A DNA stretch of 64,000 bases. Source: Nageia nagi. Taxonomy: Eukaryota; Pinophyta. Of the stretch, positions 44,920 to 57,458 are shown one piece after another. A model generated the notes under the pieces. The model ran no database searches and was not told the DNA's origin. It saw nothing but the letters and a program-made list of their open reading frames with translations. Both the position numbers and the translations under genes were made by a program. Numbering within the stretch: position 1 is the stretch's first letter; each line of letters starts with the position of its first letter. The stretch is taken from contig JBITNC010000001.1 in NCBI GenBank assembly GCA_050084985.1, forward strand, positions 47,678,001 to 47,742,000. The letters run 5' to 3'.

Positions 44920-45560
44920 AATGTTGAACTTGTCCATTGATACAAAAATTGTGCAAGTCCCTATATAGTTGAACTAAAACAATGGGTGCCCAAGCGTACC
45001 ATGTGCCCCTAGCATAAATGTCCTATAAAATCCAAACCATGACCAATGGAAAGGCCAAATTGTTCTTATTTAGGTAAACATAAGTAGAAATAATTGAGTT
45101 AATAAGGAGCCTTAGGTTCCTGGAAGGAGATGCAACTTGCATGATTTGTGCAAGTGGGAGGTCCTATGCTCCTAGTTATGCTCTTCCTCTCTCATAAGAC
45201 ACCCAACATATATATGCGTAAACTAATTATATGAAACTTCATCCTACTAAACTAGCCACCCACAAATAGGTACACCCCACATCCAATATATATCAAGAAG
45301 TGTGATGGTCATTTCACTTGGGGTAGGTGAAAGGTGTTGGTATCTTAGTCCCAGTACTCAACCAACGCTATGAGAAGAGGGAGGTCATTTTGGACATGAT
45401 TGGCCATAATAAGATCATTTAAACTTGACCTCATGAAGATATCATCCTAATGATTTGATTTGGGTCACTCCCTGGCCTTCTCTAATGATGCAATGGATAT
45501 CACTCTACCCCTAATGGTTATCTTGTGCTCCTAAAAAATAAAAAAATAAAAATTCATATT
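44920..45560 (-). pseudogene. Plant mobile domain relic, N-terminal part
   Basis: The minus-strand reading goes from ITIRGRVISIASLEKAREWP through NDLPLLIALVEYWD and TNTFHLP to (G)EMTITLLDIYWMWGVPICGW after a one-base shift. This is the PMD core pattern LI-ALVE-W-x-ET-TFHLP-GEMT-TL-D. It ends at the target duplication of the solo LTR. The upstream open frame (45856-45581) may be leader sequence. This piece carries the most diagnostic motif of the relic. Confidence 0.72.
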
Positions 45561-47686
45561 ACTAACTATGATAAATAAAGCTATACAACCATGAAAAGCA
45601 AAATGCTATGAAAATCCAATGCACAACAAATGGCCTTACTAGGGGAAAATGGAAAATAAAATGGTAGAAAAAGAAAACCATAGGATTTCAAAGTGGATGA
45701 AATTGGATAAAATTTGAAGCAAGAAGATGAAAGAAAAAATAGAAAATAATAAACACTCATCGCATAGTCAAAAGGGAGAATACAAAGGTACTTTGTAATA
45801 TGTCTCCTACATTGATTCAAAGGCCTCTCCACTACATGCCATCCATCATCTACCATTTCAGCAAGAAAGTGAGTAAATCAAATGATTAGCGTTAATGAGG
45901 TCACAAGGAATCAATGGTAGTAGATCAATGTCAAGCTGGAAAGAGGAGTCAAATTTTTCGCTTGATAGCACAAGATAGGAAAATGATAAGAGCAAAATGA
46001 TAAATGCCAATGTTTAAACATCCTTTTTATTCAATTTTGCATTAAACCTTGGATGAAATGCATCCCCTTCAAAATATCAACAATAATGTTTGAAAAATGA
46101 TGGGTTATGTGGGAGAATTCATTAAATTATATTAATTGGTCGTAACTTCTTTTTGAAAACCTAATTTTTCCAATTCCATGCTGGTAATGACATCCAAAAT
46201 ATGAAATTACTGTATGATTTGACACATGATCACAAATGGTAAATATAGTGATATTTAATGTTTATATTATGGATTCATAATGAAATTAATTATGTTCTAT
46301 TTTTTATGATTATTTATATTAAAGAAATGCTATTAGCAGTGTGATTCATACAAAATTGGCAAGAGATTCAAGTCCTACACTATGTTTCTATTTTCCCTTA
46401 TTCAAAATAGGTGCATATGATTGAAGTTATATGACCAAAAAGGTAAAATTTTAAATTATCAAACCCGATAAAAATAAAGGCATCTACAAAAAAACTTATT
46501 TTTTGTATAGACACATGTTTTTGGAATATTGAATATCTAAATTGCAATTTCTCAGTGCCAATTGAATATTCTCTTTTTCCAAATGTTCAATTTTATCATT
46601 TTAATGCTATTAACAATGTGATTTACACAAAATTATGGGTTCTTTCAAATATCAGTAATTCTATCATGGTTTTAATAGTTCAAAATGGCTAATATTATGG
46701 TTATATGACTTATGCAGAGACCAAAGGTGTATATAATAAAAAATGGATCAAACCAATGTTTATGTGAAAAATTTTATGTTATGACCAAATGTTCTTTCAT
46801 GGTTTTTAAGATACGTGATTACTTGCTGATAATTGATTGTGATTCAAGTTTATAGACCTGATATTACTATGTTCACATTTTTAACATGTATCTCTTACAA
46901 ATTTATTGCAAATTAGGCATGCTACAAATCCTTGAATATCTATTTGAAAATGCTATTATTTCACAAATATCCATTGTAATGGGAATGCTAAACAAAATTG
47001 TAAAATACATGGTTACGAAATTGTACTAAAATAATGCTATTAATAGCATACCTTTACTTTAAAAATCAATAAAGTCAATCAATGCAATGAGATCAAATGT
47101 GCTAAATTGATAAGTAAGGCCAATGCATCCTTGAATATTGGGTACTTTTTTATGAAAGTTAAAATGAATCATTCAATGATGGATAAAAATTCAATGTTAT
47201 GCTAACAAACATTTTTAAGGCTATGGTCACTCCATGAGCAAAATTTCTCACAAATTGCAAGTTATTCAAAGCTTGGGGTATGAAAGGACCTCATCAGCTA
47301 GATAATCATGGTTCAATAGAATTATGCATGTAAATGACTAGAGTAACATAATGTATATTATATTTATTTTAGTCTTGCTCTTTAAATTAATTGTTATTTC
47401 ATTGGATATGATCTATGCGGGTATTATGTTGGATTGTTCTAAAAAAGGTATTATCCAAGAGAGTAGAACCCAAATAGAGGTACTCTCTTCATACAAGGAT
47501 TCTAATTTTTGGCTTGATTCCTCAAAGAAGCTAGAGTGAGGGGTAATACAAGACCAAAAGGGTGTAGAAGACATATCATACTTGATATATCAATCCAAAA
47601 AAAGAAGTCCACTTTTTTGCTAAAATTTTTCTTCTTTTTTCTATACTTCTTTGGATTATGCAATTTCAATGCTTTTCATTTCACAT

Positions 47687-47702
47687 CCAAAGAGGAGCAA
47701 AA
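47687..47702 (+). promoter_or_regulatory. Purine tract before 3' LTR
   Basis: CCAAAGAGGAGCAAAA directly precedes the LTR start TGTAGATGCC, the position of a plus-strand primer. It is broken by one C. Confidence 0.5.
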
Positions 47703-48419
47703 TGTAGATGCCTAAAAATGATTTATTATTTATTTAATAAATCATTTTTATCCTTCCTAAATGACTTATTGAAATATTACAAATATCAAGATAAAGTTGA
47801 TATTAAAATATGCTAGGGACAATGCAATTTCATATGCTATGGTTCATATTTCAATTTATCTTGAATACAACAAAATTTTATATTATTGCTTGAGGTTGAC
47901 CTTCACTCCTTTCCATGTCTTTGCAAGCTATATATGTGATTGGAATAGGTTTACCTCCATAGATCAAAACTCTTTTATATGATAAGATATCTGACAGGTG
48001 GTTGTCTCTTGCAATATTCATCAAGCAACGATGTCTTTAGATTCCACCTATTATGAGAAACTATTATACTCTGAGCTTTGAAACTTTCTAGCTTTTGAAC
48101 ACTCCATAATTCTACATATTCAATGATGTTAACTGTATGCATCTTGAGGATCAAGGGTTTCAAATTTTGGTGGTAGAAGTTATTGATTCATGCATACAAA
48201 GATCCATTACGAGCTCACCTCCAATTTGATCCCAATCCTTTAAATATCCATTAACATTTGCTTTTTTGTATTGAACATGCACTTCATATCAAGTGCATTA
48301 TTTTCATGTATATTTGTTGTATTTGATATAGTGTACATATCTAGCTCTTCTTATATTGTAGATTATTTTATTTATTATGTATATTTGTACTTTATACAAT
48401 TTATTTTTAGGTGTTAACA
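47703..48419 (+). repeat. 3' LTR of the gag-PMD element
   Basis: It starts TGTAGATGCCTAAAAATG and ends GGTGTTAACA, and is the direct partner of 37,158-37,867. Just outside it, the minus strand reads AAAGTGGGGCATC and then TGTTAACACC, so this LTR could also be read as the 3' LTR of the antisense Tat element to its right. Confidence 0.85.
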
Positions 48420-49272
48420 GATGCCCCACTTTGAATATATTTTGATGCTTTTAAGAAAAAAGATAACCAATGCATAAATTCAAAGTATAATAAGAAAATT
48501 AAGAAAGTAATCCCTAAAAAAGTTATCTCTTAAGAAACTTTGGATTCCCTGATTTTTGAAAATGTTATGCCCCTTCTTTGACTTGGTTGTGTGACATGAT
48601 GGACCTCTCATCATAGGAACAATCCAAAGAAAAGATAAAAAAAATTTGAAAAGAGATTAAATAAGAAATGTTTTTGCATAAAATATCTCAAATATAAAAA
48701 AATAAGCATCATGATATGGAAGGTATGATAAGAAAGCAAACCTATCCCTAGTGACTTACCAACCAATATTTGATGAATATGAATAACCAATTTAGAATGA
48801 TCAGCTTGGTTTCCCAAGCTACCATGTTGCCATAAATTTTGATATAGGTTATCCTTCCTTATAAAGATATCAAATAATAAGATTCACCCTTCCTTACAAA
48901 GGCATTAAATGATAAGAATAACCAACTTGGTTTTCCAAGCCACCATATTTCCATGGATTTTCTAATAAGAGTTCTCCTTTATTACAAAGGAGGCCAATGA
49001 TATGAACAATAATACAAAATACCACATTGATATACTTTTGATAAGCATCATTTGATAAGCATTCTTTTACAAAATGAAATTAAAATAAAGGAATGAAACA
49101 CCTTTTCCATCGTTTTACCATGATTATGGAGAAATGATCAATATTTGGATATTTTTTACCTTTAAAACCAAGCAACATCATCAAGAACACAATGATGTCA
49201 TTAGATTATTGCTTTATTTTCCTGAAATGTTAGTATGAAAATATGGAGGAATGCATGTTTTTATAAAAAATA

Positions 49273-49624
49273 TTAGACATACAAATTTTTCAAATGTATA
49301 ATGTTAATTGGATTACATTCTTCTTTATCTTCAATTGTAGATAATTTATACATATCTTTTTCATAATTCACAATAACAATATAAGGACCTATCCAGTTAG
49401 GGTCTAACTTACCTCTTTTTTCATTTTCCAAAGCTTTAGTGTTGGCAAGGTTTTCTTTTAAGACTAGGTCACCAAATTTGAATTCTTTAGGCTTGATCTT
49501 TTTGCTATAGGATTTTTAGATTCAAGAATGGTAGACATGAAGGTGTTCAAGAGAATTAACTAATTTTTTATCTAAGACTTCTAGTTGGGCTAATCTAGCT
49601 TTCCTTCTATCCTCATCAAGAATG
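49273..49624 (-). pseudogene. Tat integrase C-terminus
   Basis: The minus strand reads DEDRRKARLAQLEVLDKKLV, then KPKEFKFGDLVLKENLANTK and GKLDPNWIGPYIVIVNYEKD before the stop at 49,273. KLDPNWxGPY is the standard end of Tat-type integrases. One in-frame stop lies near 49,520. Confidence 0.85.
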
Positions 49625-50124
49625 TGTTTTGGAATGTATAATGCATTATTATAAAGGTTATGTAATAATATTCTATGTAAGTTCACTAATACTTAAGGGT
49701 ATCATTTGATACCTTAAGTATTTAAGTGAATATGATAATGTAACTTGTCTTACACTCCATGTCATGAGCATGCCCCTTGGGTAAAAGGATGTGCATGTCA
49801 TACTTTTGTACATTGGATAAAAGGGTGATCCAAAGAGGGATTTCAGCTTATAAATATAAGGCTTCCTCTTTGTGATCACACACCAATTTATGGAGTAAAG
49901 CTATGCTATAGGATAGTGTTTAGAAGATGAGTTAGGAGAATTGTAAGAGTTCATATTGGAGATTAAGAGAGATCTAGTTAGTGGATGTACTCCTAGTTGG
50001 AGGAACCACTTACATCTTGTGTTATCTTTGTGAGATTGCTTAGTGAGTTTGTTATATGTGTATTGTGAGCTTTCATGTGATTTTGAGAGTTTAGAGTTGT
50101 TCATGTTATAGTTCAATTCTCTTA
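49625..50124 (+). repeat. 5' LTR of nested copia
   Basis: It starts TGTTTTGGAATGTATAATGC and ends CAATTCTCTTA (CA changed to TA). TATAAATA at 49,849-49,856 is the likely promoter. It shares almost all of its length with 57,459-57,795. Confidence 0.93.
49849..49856 (+). promoter_or_regulatory. TATA box in copia 5' LTR
   Basis: TATAAATATAAGG lies in mid LTR. The matching segment is deleted from the 3' LTR. Confidence 0.7.
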
Positions 50125-50126
50125 TT

Positions 50127-50138
50127 TGGTATCAGAGC
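50127..50138 (+). promoter_or_regulatory. Primer binding site of copia, initiator Met tRNA
   Basis: TGGTATCAGAGC lies two bases after the LTR end and is a perfect match to the usual plant copia site. Confidence 0.93.
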
Positions 50139-50405
50139 AAGGTGTGAAGGCTCTTCTTCAACTTGGAGGTCCTCTTTCTTTATTTGCATCTTTGTTAAGA
50201 GCAAAGATGTGAAGGTATAATTTTTCCTACCTTTAATATTATTATTTTTACTTCATATGGCACTAAAATTGTTATTATGATTATGTTAGTTAAATTTCTT
50301 TAAAAAAAACTTCTTTCAAAGATCATAATATGCTGTTACCTTTTTTTTTGCTAACAGTTTCTTTACAGTTAGTAATTATTTTTGGATGAATAATTTTTTT
50401 AAAAG

Positions 50406-50448
<43 letters not shown>

Positions 50449-52861
50449 TTTTTTCTAAAACATGGAGGTAAGTTTTTTTTATAAAGATGTGTTTCCAAAA
50501 TTTTTTGCAATATATATGCAAATATTTTTTTTACATATTTCAAAAAAGGGGTCTATTTGGATTTCCTTCATTTGAAATGTATACATACAATATTCTTTAA
50601 CAAAAAAATTGGGAGGTCAAAGATCGATGGCCAACCCTGGCCCGATTGCTCACTCTTGAACCAAGGAGGAGGGTTGTACCACTTCCATATGCAGATCTTG
50701 TCATTGAGCAACCTCACCTTTATCCCTCACCATTGAGTCTTCTCACACTTTGGCTTTCATATCCCTCCACCTGACATCCCTTGCACTTTATCCTCCATGT
50801 CTACTCATGCGATGCATGACAAAAGGGGGAGGTTGACATCACCTAGTTGATCCCTCATGTGCTACATTCTTTCCTCCACTAATGGCCCTATTCCTTAGCT
50901 ACAGATGTATGTATCTCATGGCCCCTTATTTTTTGCTCATGGTCTCTTTTTTGTAGATTCTCCTAGCCCTTCACCACTCCACTCCTCCATTACCGATGCC
51001 TCCCCTCCACTATCTTAGCCACTTCACTCCTCATAACCTTGTGCACCTTTGGCTCCTTATGTAAGATCCTTCTATGGCCATCATGACCTCTCGATCCTTC
51101 GTATCTACTCCTTGGTCTCGTATGACTCTCCCTCCTTTTGTTGTTTGGATTTATCTAAAAGGTTAAAAAATTCATGGAAGAAGAGGGGCTAAAACAACAA
51201 GACCAACTATGGCCTCTTCATATGATTAAACCTTGACTTCCTTTCTTGATTGTTAACTATGGGTACCATTCATTTTTTTTCTCCTCTAGTGCATTAAATT
51301 TTTACCTTTAATATTCTTCTCTCCTTTGCACTCCCTTTTACCAGCCCACCAACCCCTAATCATTAATGATTAATTGGTGTTTGTATTTTTTTAAAAACCT
51401 GTCTAGTGCATTAAATTTTCTATATTTCTTCCAAGTCATCTTTTTTTTATTTAATGCACCTATAAACTCTTAAACTTTGAAAAGCATATACTCAAGGTCT
51501 AAAACTTTTTGATGTCTATCATAAATTACCTTGGGAAAGGTAAAATGTACTTTTATTACTTAAGGTATTTTTTTACATTTTACTTCAATACCTAAAAAAT
51601 TAGACATTATGTTTAATAATTCAAAACTTGCTTTGATTAAATGATAATACTTTACAAAATGCTTAAAGTGTTATTCTATAAAGATGCAACTTAGACAATG
51701 TAGCTTTTTTTTTACCTTCTCAAGTAAAAGAGGTATTCTTTTACTAATGATATTTTTAAGGGATTTTTTTAAAGTAAAAAGGGGAAAAAGTTTATGAGTA
51801 TTATACTTAATTTTTTTATGTTAATAATTAGGACTTAATTTTTTTAAGTTAAAGGACTTAATTTTTTAAGTTAATGCTTAAGACTTAAATTTTTTAAGTT
51901 AAAGGTCTTAATTTTTAAGTTAATGCTTAGGACTTAATTTTTTTTAAGATGCATGCTTATGACTTAAAAATGCATGTTGAGTATTTATCCTTTATTTATC
52001 CTTGATGCAAAGTTAACTTATGCAAATTATGGAATTAATGCATGCGTATTTATCATTTTGCAAATTTAACTTGTGCAAATTTATGGACCTATGTAAAGAT
52101 GTCCTCTAGGGGTTAGTAAACAAAACCCATTAGACTTAATATTTCATGCTATGGATGGATGATGTTTAATTTATGCACTTTACTTAATGTTTAGCACTTT
52201 TGCTTTATTTACTTATGTAAAAATCACAAACATTGAAATGAGAAACCCCCTAAAATGAACACATCCGCACATACATTATGCAACATGACTTGTTTGGGAA
52301 GCCATGAGGTGAGGATACGTAGACTAGAGCCTTTAAGTTCGATGATCCAAATGGTGAAAAGTATCCACTTATCAATTGCCCTTAAGTCCTCTGTTGGTTT
52401 AGACATAACTCTAATAGGTGGATAGACATGTGAATAGTGACACCACATATCCACACATCCATTTAGGGATGATCCTAATAACCTAGGAGGAAAACTTGAA
52501 ACCTAATCAAGATTAATAATTTGGTCGATCCAATAAACATCATAACCTTGGAAAATAGTAGGTACTTCTCCTTATGAGAGTATAATATTGACCAAGGTGA
52601 ACTAGTTATGGATTGGTAGTACTTGGGCTTCTCTTGTGTGGGCATCCAAGTGAAGGCCTAATTTTAGATAAGATAAAAAGACTTAACAATGTCACTCTAC
52701 ATCTATGGTTCTTAGTGATGACAAAAGTATTTGGGTACATGGGACGTATATTTGAGTTGTAAAATATTTACACTTGTGAATCAAATCAAGCATGTCTTAA
52801 TTAATTTATTTTTGTTTATTAAATCACATGCTTATTATTTTTTTACATTCTTATGTAACAA
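50139..52861 (+). other. Long noncoding leader of copia
   Basis: These 2.7 kb between primer site and gag hold no long frame. They contain a (TA)n run (50,409-50,446), an unusually C-rich and pyrimidine-rich insert at about 50,620-51,240 not seen in the related element at 62 kb, and a T-rich tandem array (AAGTTAA-GACTTAATTTTTT) at 51,809-51,965. The conserved block 52,080-52,700 is shared with 63,160-63,830. Confidence 0.75.
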
Positions 52862-53760
52862 ATGGAAGAATCCTATTTACCCAAACATATTCTTGATGGT
52901 TCCAACTTTGGTATTTGGGAACCTCAAATGAGAGCTTAATTGCAGGCAAGAAAGTTTTGGCAAATAGTGAATGAGAACCTTGTACCTTCTATAGATGAAA
53001 AGGCACTAGATGATTACAACACAAAGAATGAGTTAGCAACCTCTATGATCTTCTATGCAATTTTAGATGATGTGCCTTGATGATTTTCTCTTCAACCTTG
53101 GTAAAATAATTTTGGGATATGCTTAAGAAAATCTACCTTTGTTCAAACTTTTCAAAAATGTTTACCATTCTTAAAAATTTGCTTTAATCTCATCAAGGGG
53201 AAGATAAAAATATGGCTATCTACTTGAACAAAATCATTGACCTAAGGACCCAACTTATTGCTTGTGGGTGCAATTGGATCAATAATGAGTTCATGGTCTT
53301 CATCATTCTTCAAAGCCTTTCTTTAAAATTTGAAAACTTTATGATGGTTATGGAAACAAGGCTTGATGATGAAGAAGAAGTCTTCTCCCTTGAGAACCTT
53401 TCTAGGCTTCTTTTGAAGTATGAAGAAACCCTTAATGAAAAAGTGTTGATTTCTTCTCCTAAAGATAATAATGTTGCTCTTGAAGCAACCAAAAATTATT
53501 TTAAGAAAAAGTTCAACCATCAAAAGAAATCTTATCTTTCTTCCTTCAAAAGGTTTGAGAAAAGAGGTAATGACTACAATATCAGGAATAACAACAACAA
53601 TAGGAACAATAGCAACCACTTTAAATAAAGAGATGGAAAAGGTAAAGCAAACAATCTTTATTCTAAGAAAAAGTTTGATGGTAATTGTAACTATTATGGC
53701 ATCCAAGATCACAAAGAAGTTGATCCCTACAAAAAAAAAGGAACTAAGGCAATGGTAATG
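52862..53760 (+). pseudogene. Copia gag
   Basis: The ATG at 52,862 reads MEESYLPKHILDGSNFGIWE, the usual copia gag start (LDGSNF-x-W), with a stop soon after. A second frame, open 53212-53628 (138 codons), has MVMETRLDDEEEVFSLENLS and an Asn-rich basic tail. A knuckle remnant CNYYGIQDHKEVDPYKK follows, in which two of the Cys are replaced (Tyr, Pro). It forms the particle shell in active elements. Confidence 0.82.
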
Positions 53761-53819
53761 TAAAGAACTTCAAACAAAAGAAGAATGTTCAAGCTAGTTT
53801 TACTATAGCACTCTACTCC

Positions 53820-56750
53820 ATGTCTTGCTCTTTTTCATGTAATTGGATTTTTGACACTAGTTGCACTAATCACCTATGCTTTGAAATGGATAAGTTTGAG
53901 AACTTTCACAAGTATAAAAAAGATGCGATTGTGATAGTTGATAACTCCACCCTTGAAGTCCAAGGAATTAGGAGTGTGTTGATTTATGAAAAGATTCTTG
54001 ATAATGTGCTCTATGTTTCTAAGCTTAGGATGAACCTTCTCTTTGTGATCCAAGTTGTTAGAAAAGGGTACTCTTTTGAGTTCAACTCTTAATCTTGGTG
54101 CATTAAGAAAAGACTTGCCACATTGGTTAAAAGGTTAATAAAAGATGATCTCTACATTATAGATCAAGTTTCTTCAAAGATGTGTCTTACTACAAGTGTG
54201 TGTTCTAGAGGTAATCTTTGGCACCAATATTTAGGGCACCTTAACCATAAGAGTATTCAAGTTATGAAAGACTAATAACTTGTGAAAGGTTTGCATTTAA
54301 TTTCTCCTTCGATTAGTCTATGCAAGGAGTACATTCTTGGCAAGATGTATAGATAAAAGTTTGAAAAAGATAAGGTAATAAAAGCATCTCAACCTCTTCA
54401 AATTATATATTTAGATTTGATAGGTTTATTTCAGACTAAGTCACTTAGAGGAGCATCTTATATCTTAACCTTCATTGATGACTTTAGTAGGATGACCTTT
54501 GGGTATCTACTTGAGCAAAAGGATCAAACCTTTGAGAGTTTTAAGGATTTTAAGACCTTTATTGAGAATCAAACTAATATAAATAAGTTCAATGACTATT
54601 GAGTTAAGTATGGAATCAAGAGGTAGTTTACAATTCCTTACACTTCTTAATAGAATGGTGTTGCTAAAAGAAAAAATAGGATAATTATGTAGATGGCTAG
54701 ATGCATGCTAGGTAATCTTTCTAGTTTCTTATGGGATGAAGTTATGAGCAATGCTATTTACACCTTGAATAGGTTTCCCACAAAAGCTATTTAGGGTAAA
54801 AATCCTTTTGAAGCATGGTCAGGAAGAAAACCTAACATTTCACACCTTAGGTGTTTGGTTGTGAAGCATTCTCCTACATTATTTCTAAGAAAAGAAAGAA
54901 GTTGGATAAAAGAGCTAAAAAATTGCATCTTTATGGGTTATGATAGTCAACATAAAGACTATAGGCTCTACTCTCCATCCTACAAAGCCATGTTTATTTC
55001 AAGAGATGTAAAGTTCAATGAAATTCCTAAAAAATCTACTTCTAATGAGGATGTTAATGATCTAGAGGACTCTTCAGTTGGAGCTAGCTGATTAGATATT
55101 GATTTAGACAAGTCACCTTAGGAAAAAAATTCTTCAACATAAAGGGTAATAAGGAGCATGACCTTGAACAAATCCTTATTTGCTAAGATTGATAACAAGC
55201 ATGAGCCCTCAACCTTCAAAGAAGCTTCTAAGCATGAGTGCTGAATGGAAGCCATGAAAATAGAATATGAGGCACTTATGAAAAATAAAACTTGGGATTT
55301 GGTTCCTTATCCTAATGAGAATAATGTTATTAGAAATAAGTGGATCTACAAGGTCAAGTTCAATTCAGTTGAGGATATTGAGAAATATAAGGCAAGGTTA
55401 GTAGCCAAAAGTTTTACTTAAAAATATGATGTAGATTATGAGAAAATCTTTGCTCCCATGGAAAATATGCCTATTATAAGAATTATCCTTGCTCTTTTTA
55501 TAGCTCAAAGATAGGAAGTTTTTCAACTTGAAATCAAGAGTGCATTTCTAAATGGTGAATTAGATATGGAAATCTTCATGAATCAACTAGAAGGGTTTAT
55601 TATGGAAGGTAAAGAATTATTTGTGTGCAAGCTAAAGAAGTCATTATATGGACTTAAGCAAGCACTTAGAGCTTGGTACAAAAAGATTTTAGAGTATTTT
55701 GTAGACATTAGTTTCTCTAAGTGCTTTTATAACTTTGATATATATGTGCTCAATCAAAGAAAAGATGTGGTCTTGATTCTCCTTTATGTGGATGATCTTC
55801 TAATAACTAAGAATAATGAAGAAATCATTCAAGAGTGCATATCTAAACTTAAGATAATATTTGAAATAATTGATCTTGATCTCTTGCACTACTATATTAG
55901 AATGCAAGTCTATTAATATAAGGATTATACTTATCTCAGTCAATCTAAATATATATCAGACATCTTGGAGAAGTTTGGAATGGAGGAGTGTAGATATGCT
56001 ATGATCCCAGTCTCTCTTAGAATCATTATTTTTTTGAGCTCCAACTCTCTATTAGTTGATGCTACATCTTACAGAAAATTAATTGGTAGTCTTTTGTATT
56101 TGATTATATCCAGGTTAGATATTACCTTTGTAATGAATTTGATTGTATGAATCATGCAAAAACCATATGTTGAGCACCTCAATGCTATTAAGAAAATCTT
56201 GAGGTATGTTGTAGAGACTAAAGATCTTGCTGTCAAGTATTCTATGTTACCCTCATTTATTCTCTTTGGATTCTTAGATTCTAACTATGGTGGAGATAGA
56301 GATGGTAGAAAATCAACCTTTATGTATGTGTTAAGCATTGGTTCAAGTGCAATCTCTTGGGCTACCAAGAAGCAGTCTACTATTTCTTTTTCCACCATAG
56401 AAGATAAATACCATGCCATGTCTATTGCAGCCTAGGAAGCTATTTAGCTAAGGCATATTTTGAAAGAAATTAGGTATGATCAAGGTGGATCATATTTGAT
56501 TTTTTTAGACAATAAATTAGCTATTTCTTTAGCTAAGAATCTTGTTTTCCATCAGAGAACAAAACATATAAAAATCCATGCTCATTTTATCAAAGAGAAG
56601 GTTCTTGATGGCATCATACAATTGGAGTATTATCCATCCACCTTGAACTTCATTGATTTGTTCATTAAGCCCCTTCTAGAAGCTCAATTCTATAAGCTTA
56701 GGGATGCTATTAGGTTGGTGAATTTGCCTTCAAGGGGGAGTGAAATTTGA
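53820..56750 (+). pseudogene. Copia pol (protease-integrase-RT-RNase H), one frame with many stops
   Basis: The same frame holds from 53,820 to the final stop at 56,748 with no frameshift seen. Protease: CNWIFDTSCTNHLC (the DSG-type site reads DTS). Integrase: LWHQYLGHLNHKSIQVMKD, YLDLIGLF, YILTFIDDFSRMTFGYLL, NGVAKRKNR (expected Glu is Lys). RT: NKWIYKVKFN, FQLEIKSAFLNGELDMEIFM, KKSLYGLKQALRAWY, LLYVDDLLIT (intact YVDD). RNase H: LDSNYGGDRDGRKSTFMYVL, ISWATKKQSTISFSTIEDKY and FLDNKLAISLAKNLVFHQRT. Stops sit where Gln, Trp or Arg is normal (CAA/CAG to TAA/TAG, TGG to TAG/TGA, CGA to TGA). It is close to the full length of copia pol. Confidence 0.94.
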
Positions 56751-57458
56751 ATTCTTATGTTGAATTCATGTTCGTGATGACAACTTCACCCTTAGGAGGA
56801 TTTTTGTGCTATATAGTATTGATTTTTTTGTACACCTTTATGGTAAGTTTTTTCTACATGAGGAACTTATTGTACAAATTTTTAAAGCAAAAAGATTGGC
56901 CAATCTAGCAATATTCAATTATCCATGTGTGAGAAACTCTTATGTGTATTTTGGCACTATTTAGTTATCCATATGTGAGGAACTCATATGTGCATGTTCT
57001 ATTTTGTAATAATAATCAACACATGTTTTATATATAGTAGGTGACTATGAGTTTTGGCTTAGCATCTTCGTGATGACTTATAGTGCACCATCGATCATTT
57101 CATGATAGCACTTGTGTGATTAATCTATCCTTGTTGATGTGAATATGTTGCATATAATTGATCTTGTTATTTGAGCTGCTTATGACTTGCAAATTCCTTT
57201 GAGATTGCAGGTTACTTCAGGTATGTAGGCTCTTGAAGACTCTTCATGAATTCCAGTTGGATGAGTACTTCATGTCCATTAAAATTAGTTATGGTTAATG
57301 ATTGTATTTGGCAAAGTAGTGAGTCTCAAAATAAATCTTTCTTACTTTACAAATTTGTAAAAATTTTTCATCTTAGTTGTATCTATTTGGAAAACTCTCT
57401 TACTTTCTCTCTTTCTTCTCTCTTATTCGCTCTATCCCAATATTGCATTAAAGGGAAG
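56751..57458 (+). other. Copia 3' noncoding region and purine tract
   Basis: No gene. AAAGGGAAG (57,450-57,458) directly before the 3' LTR is the purine primer. A degenerate repeat of TTATCCATATGTGAG(A/G)AACTC occurs twice near 56,921 and 56,965. Confidence 0.75.

Larger units (their letters stand above)
37158..48419 (+). mobile_element. Gag-only Tat-like LTR element carrying an antisense plant mobile domain relic
   Basis: Direct LTRs 37,158-37,867 and 47,703-48,419 are about 88% identical over their first 245 bp by eye. The internal region has a priming site beside the 5' LTR, a gag (37,983-40,260), no RT or integrase, an antisense PMD relic (45,560-41,165) hit by a solo LTR, then about 1.8 kb of noncoding sequence and a purine tract before the 3' LTR. 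With gag but no pol it would be non-autonomous. The flanking 5-mers (TATCT, GATGC) do not match, so either the target duplication is lost or recombination joined two elements. Segments 40,261-41,160 and 45,870-47,686 hold no gene I can recognise. Confidence 0.75.

Noticed and set aside
53310-53712. Antisense frames over copia gag
   Set aside because: Shadows of the sense gag with DDEEEVFSLENLS.
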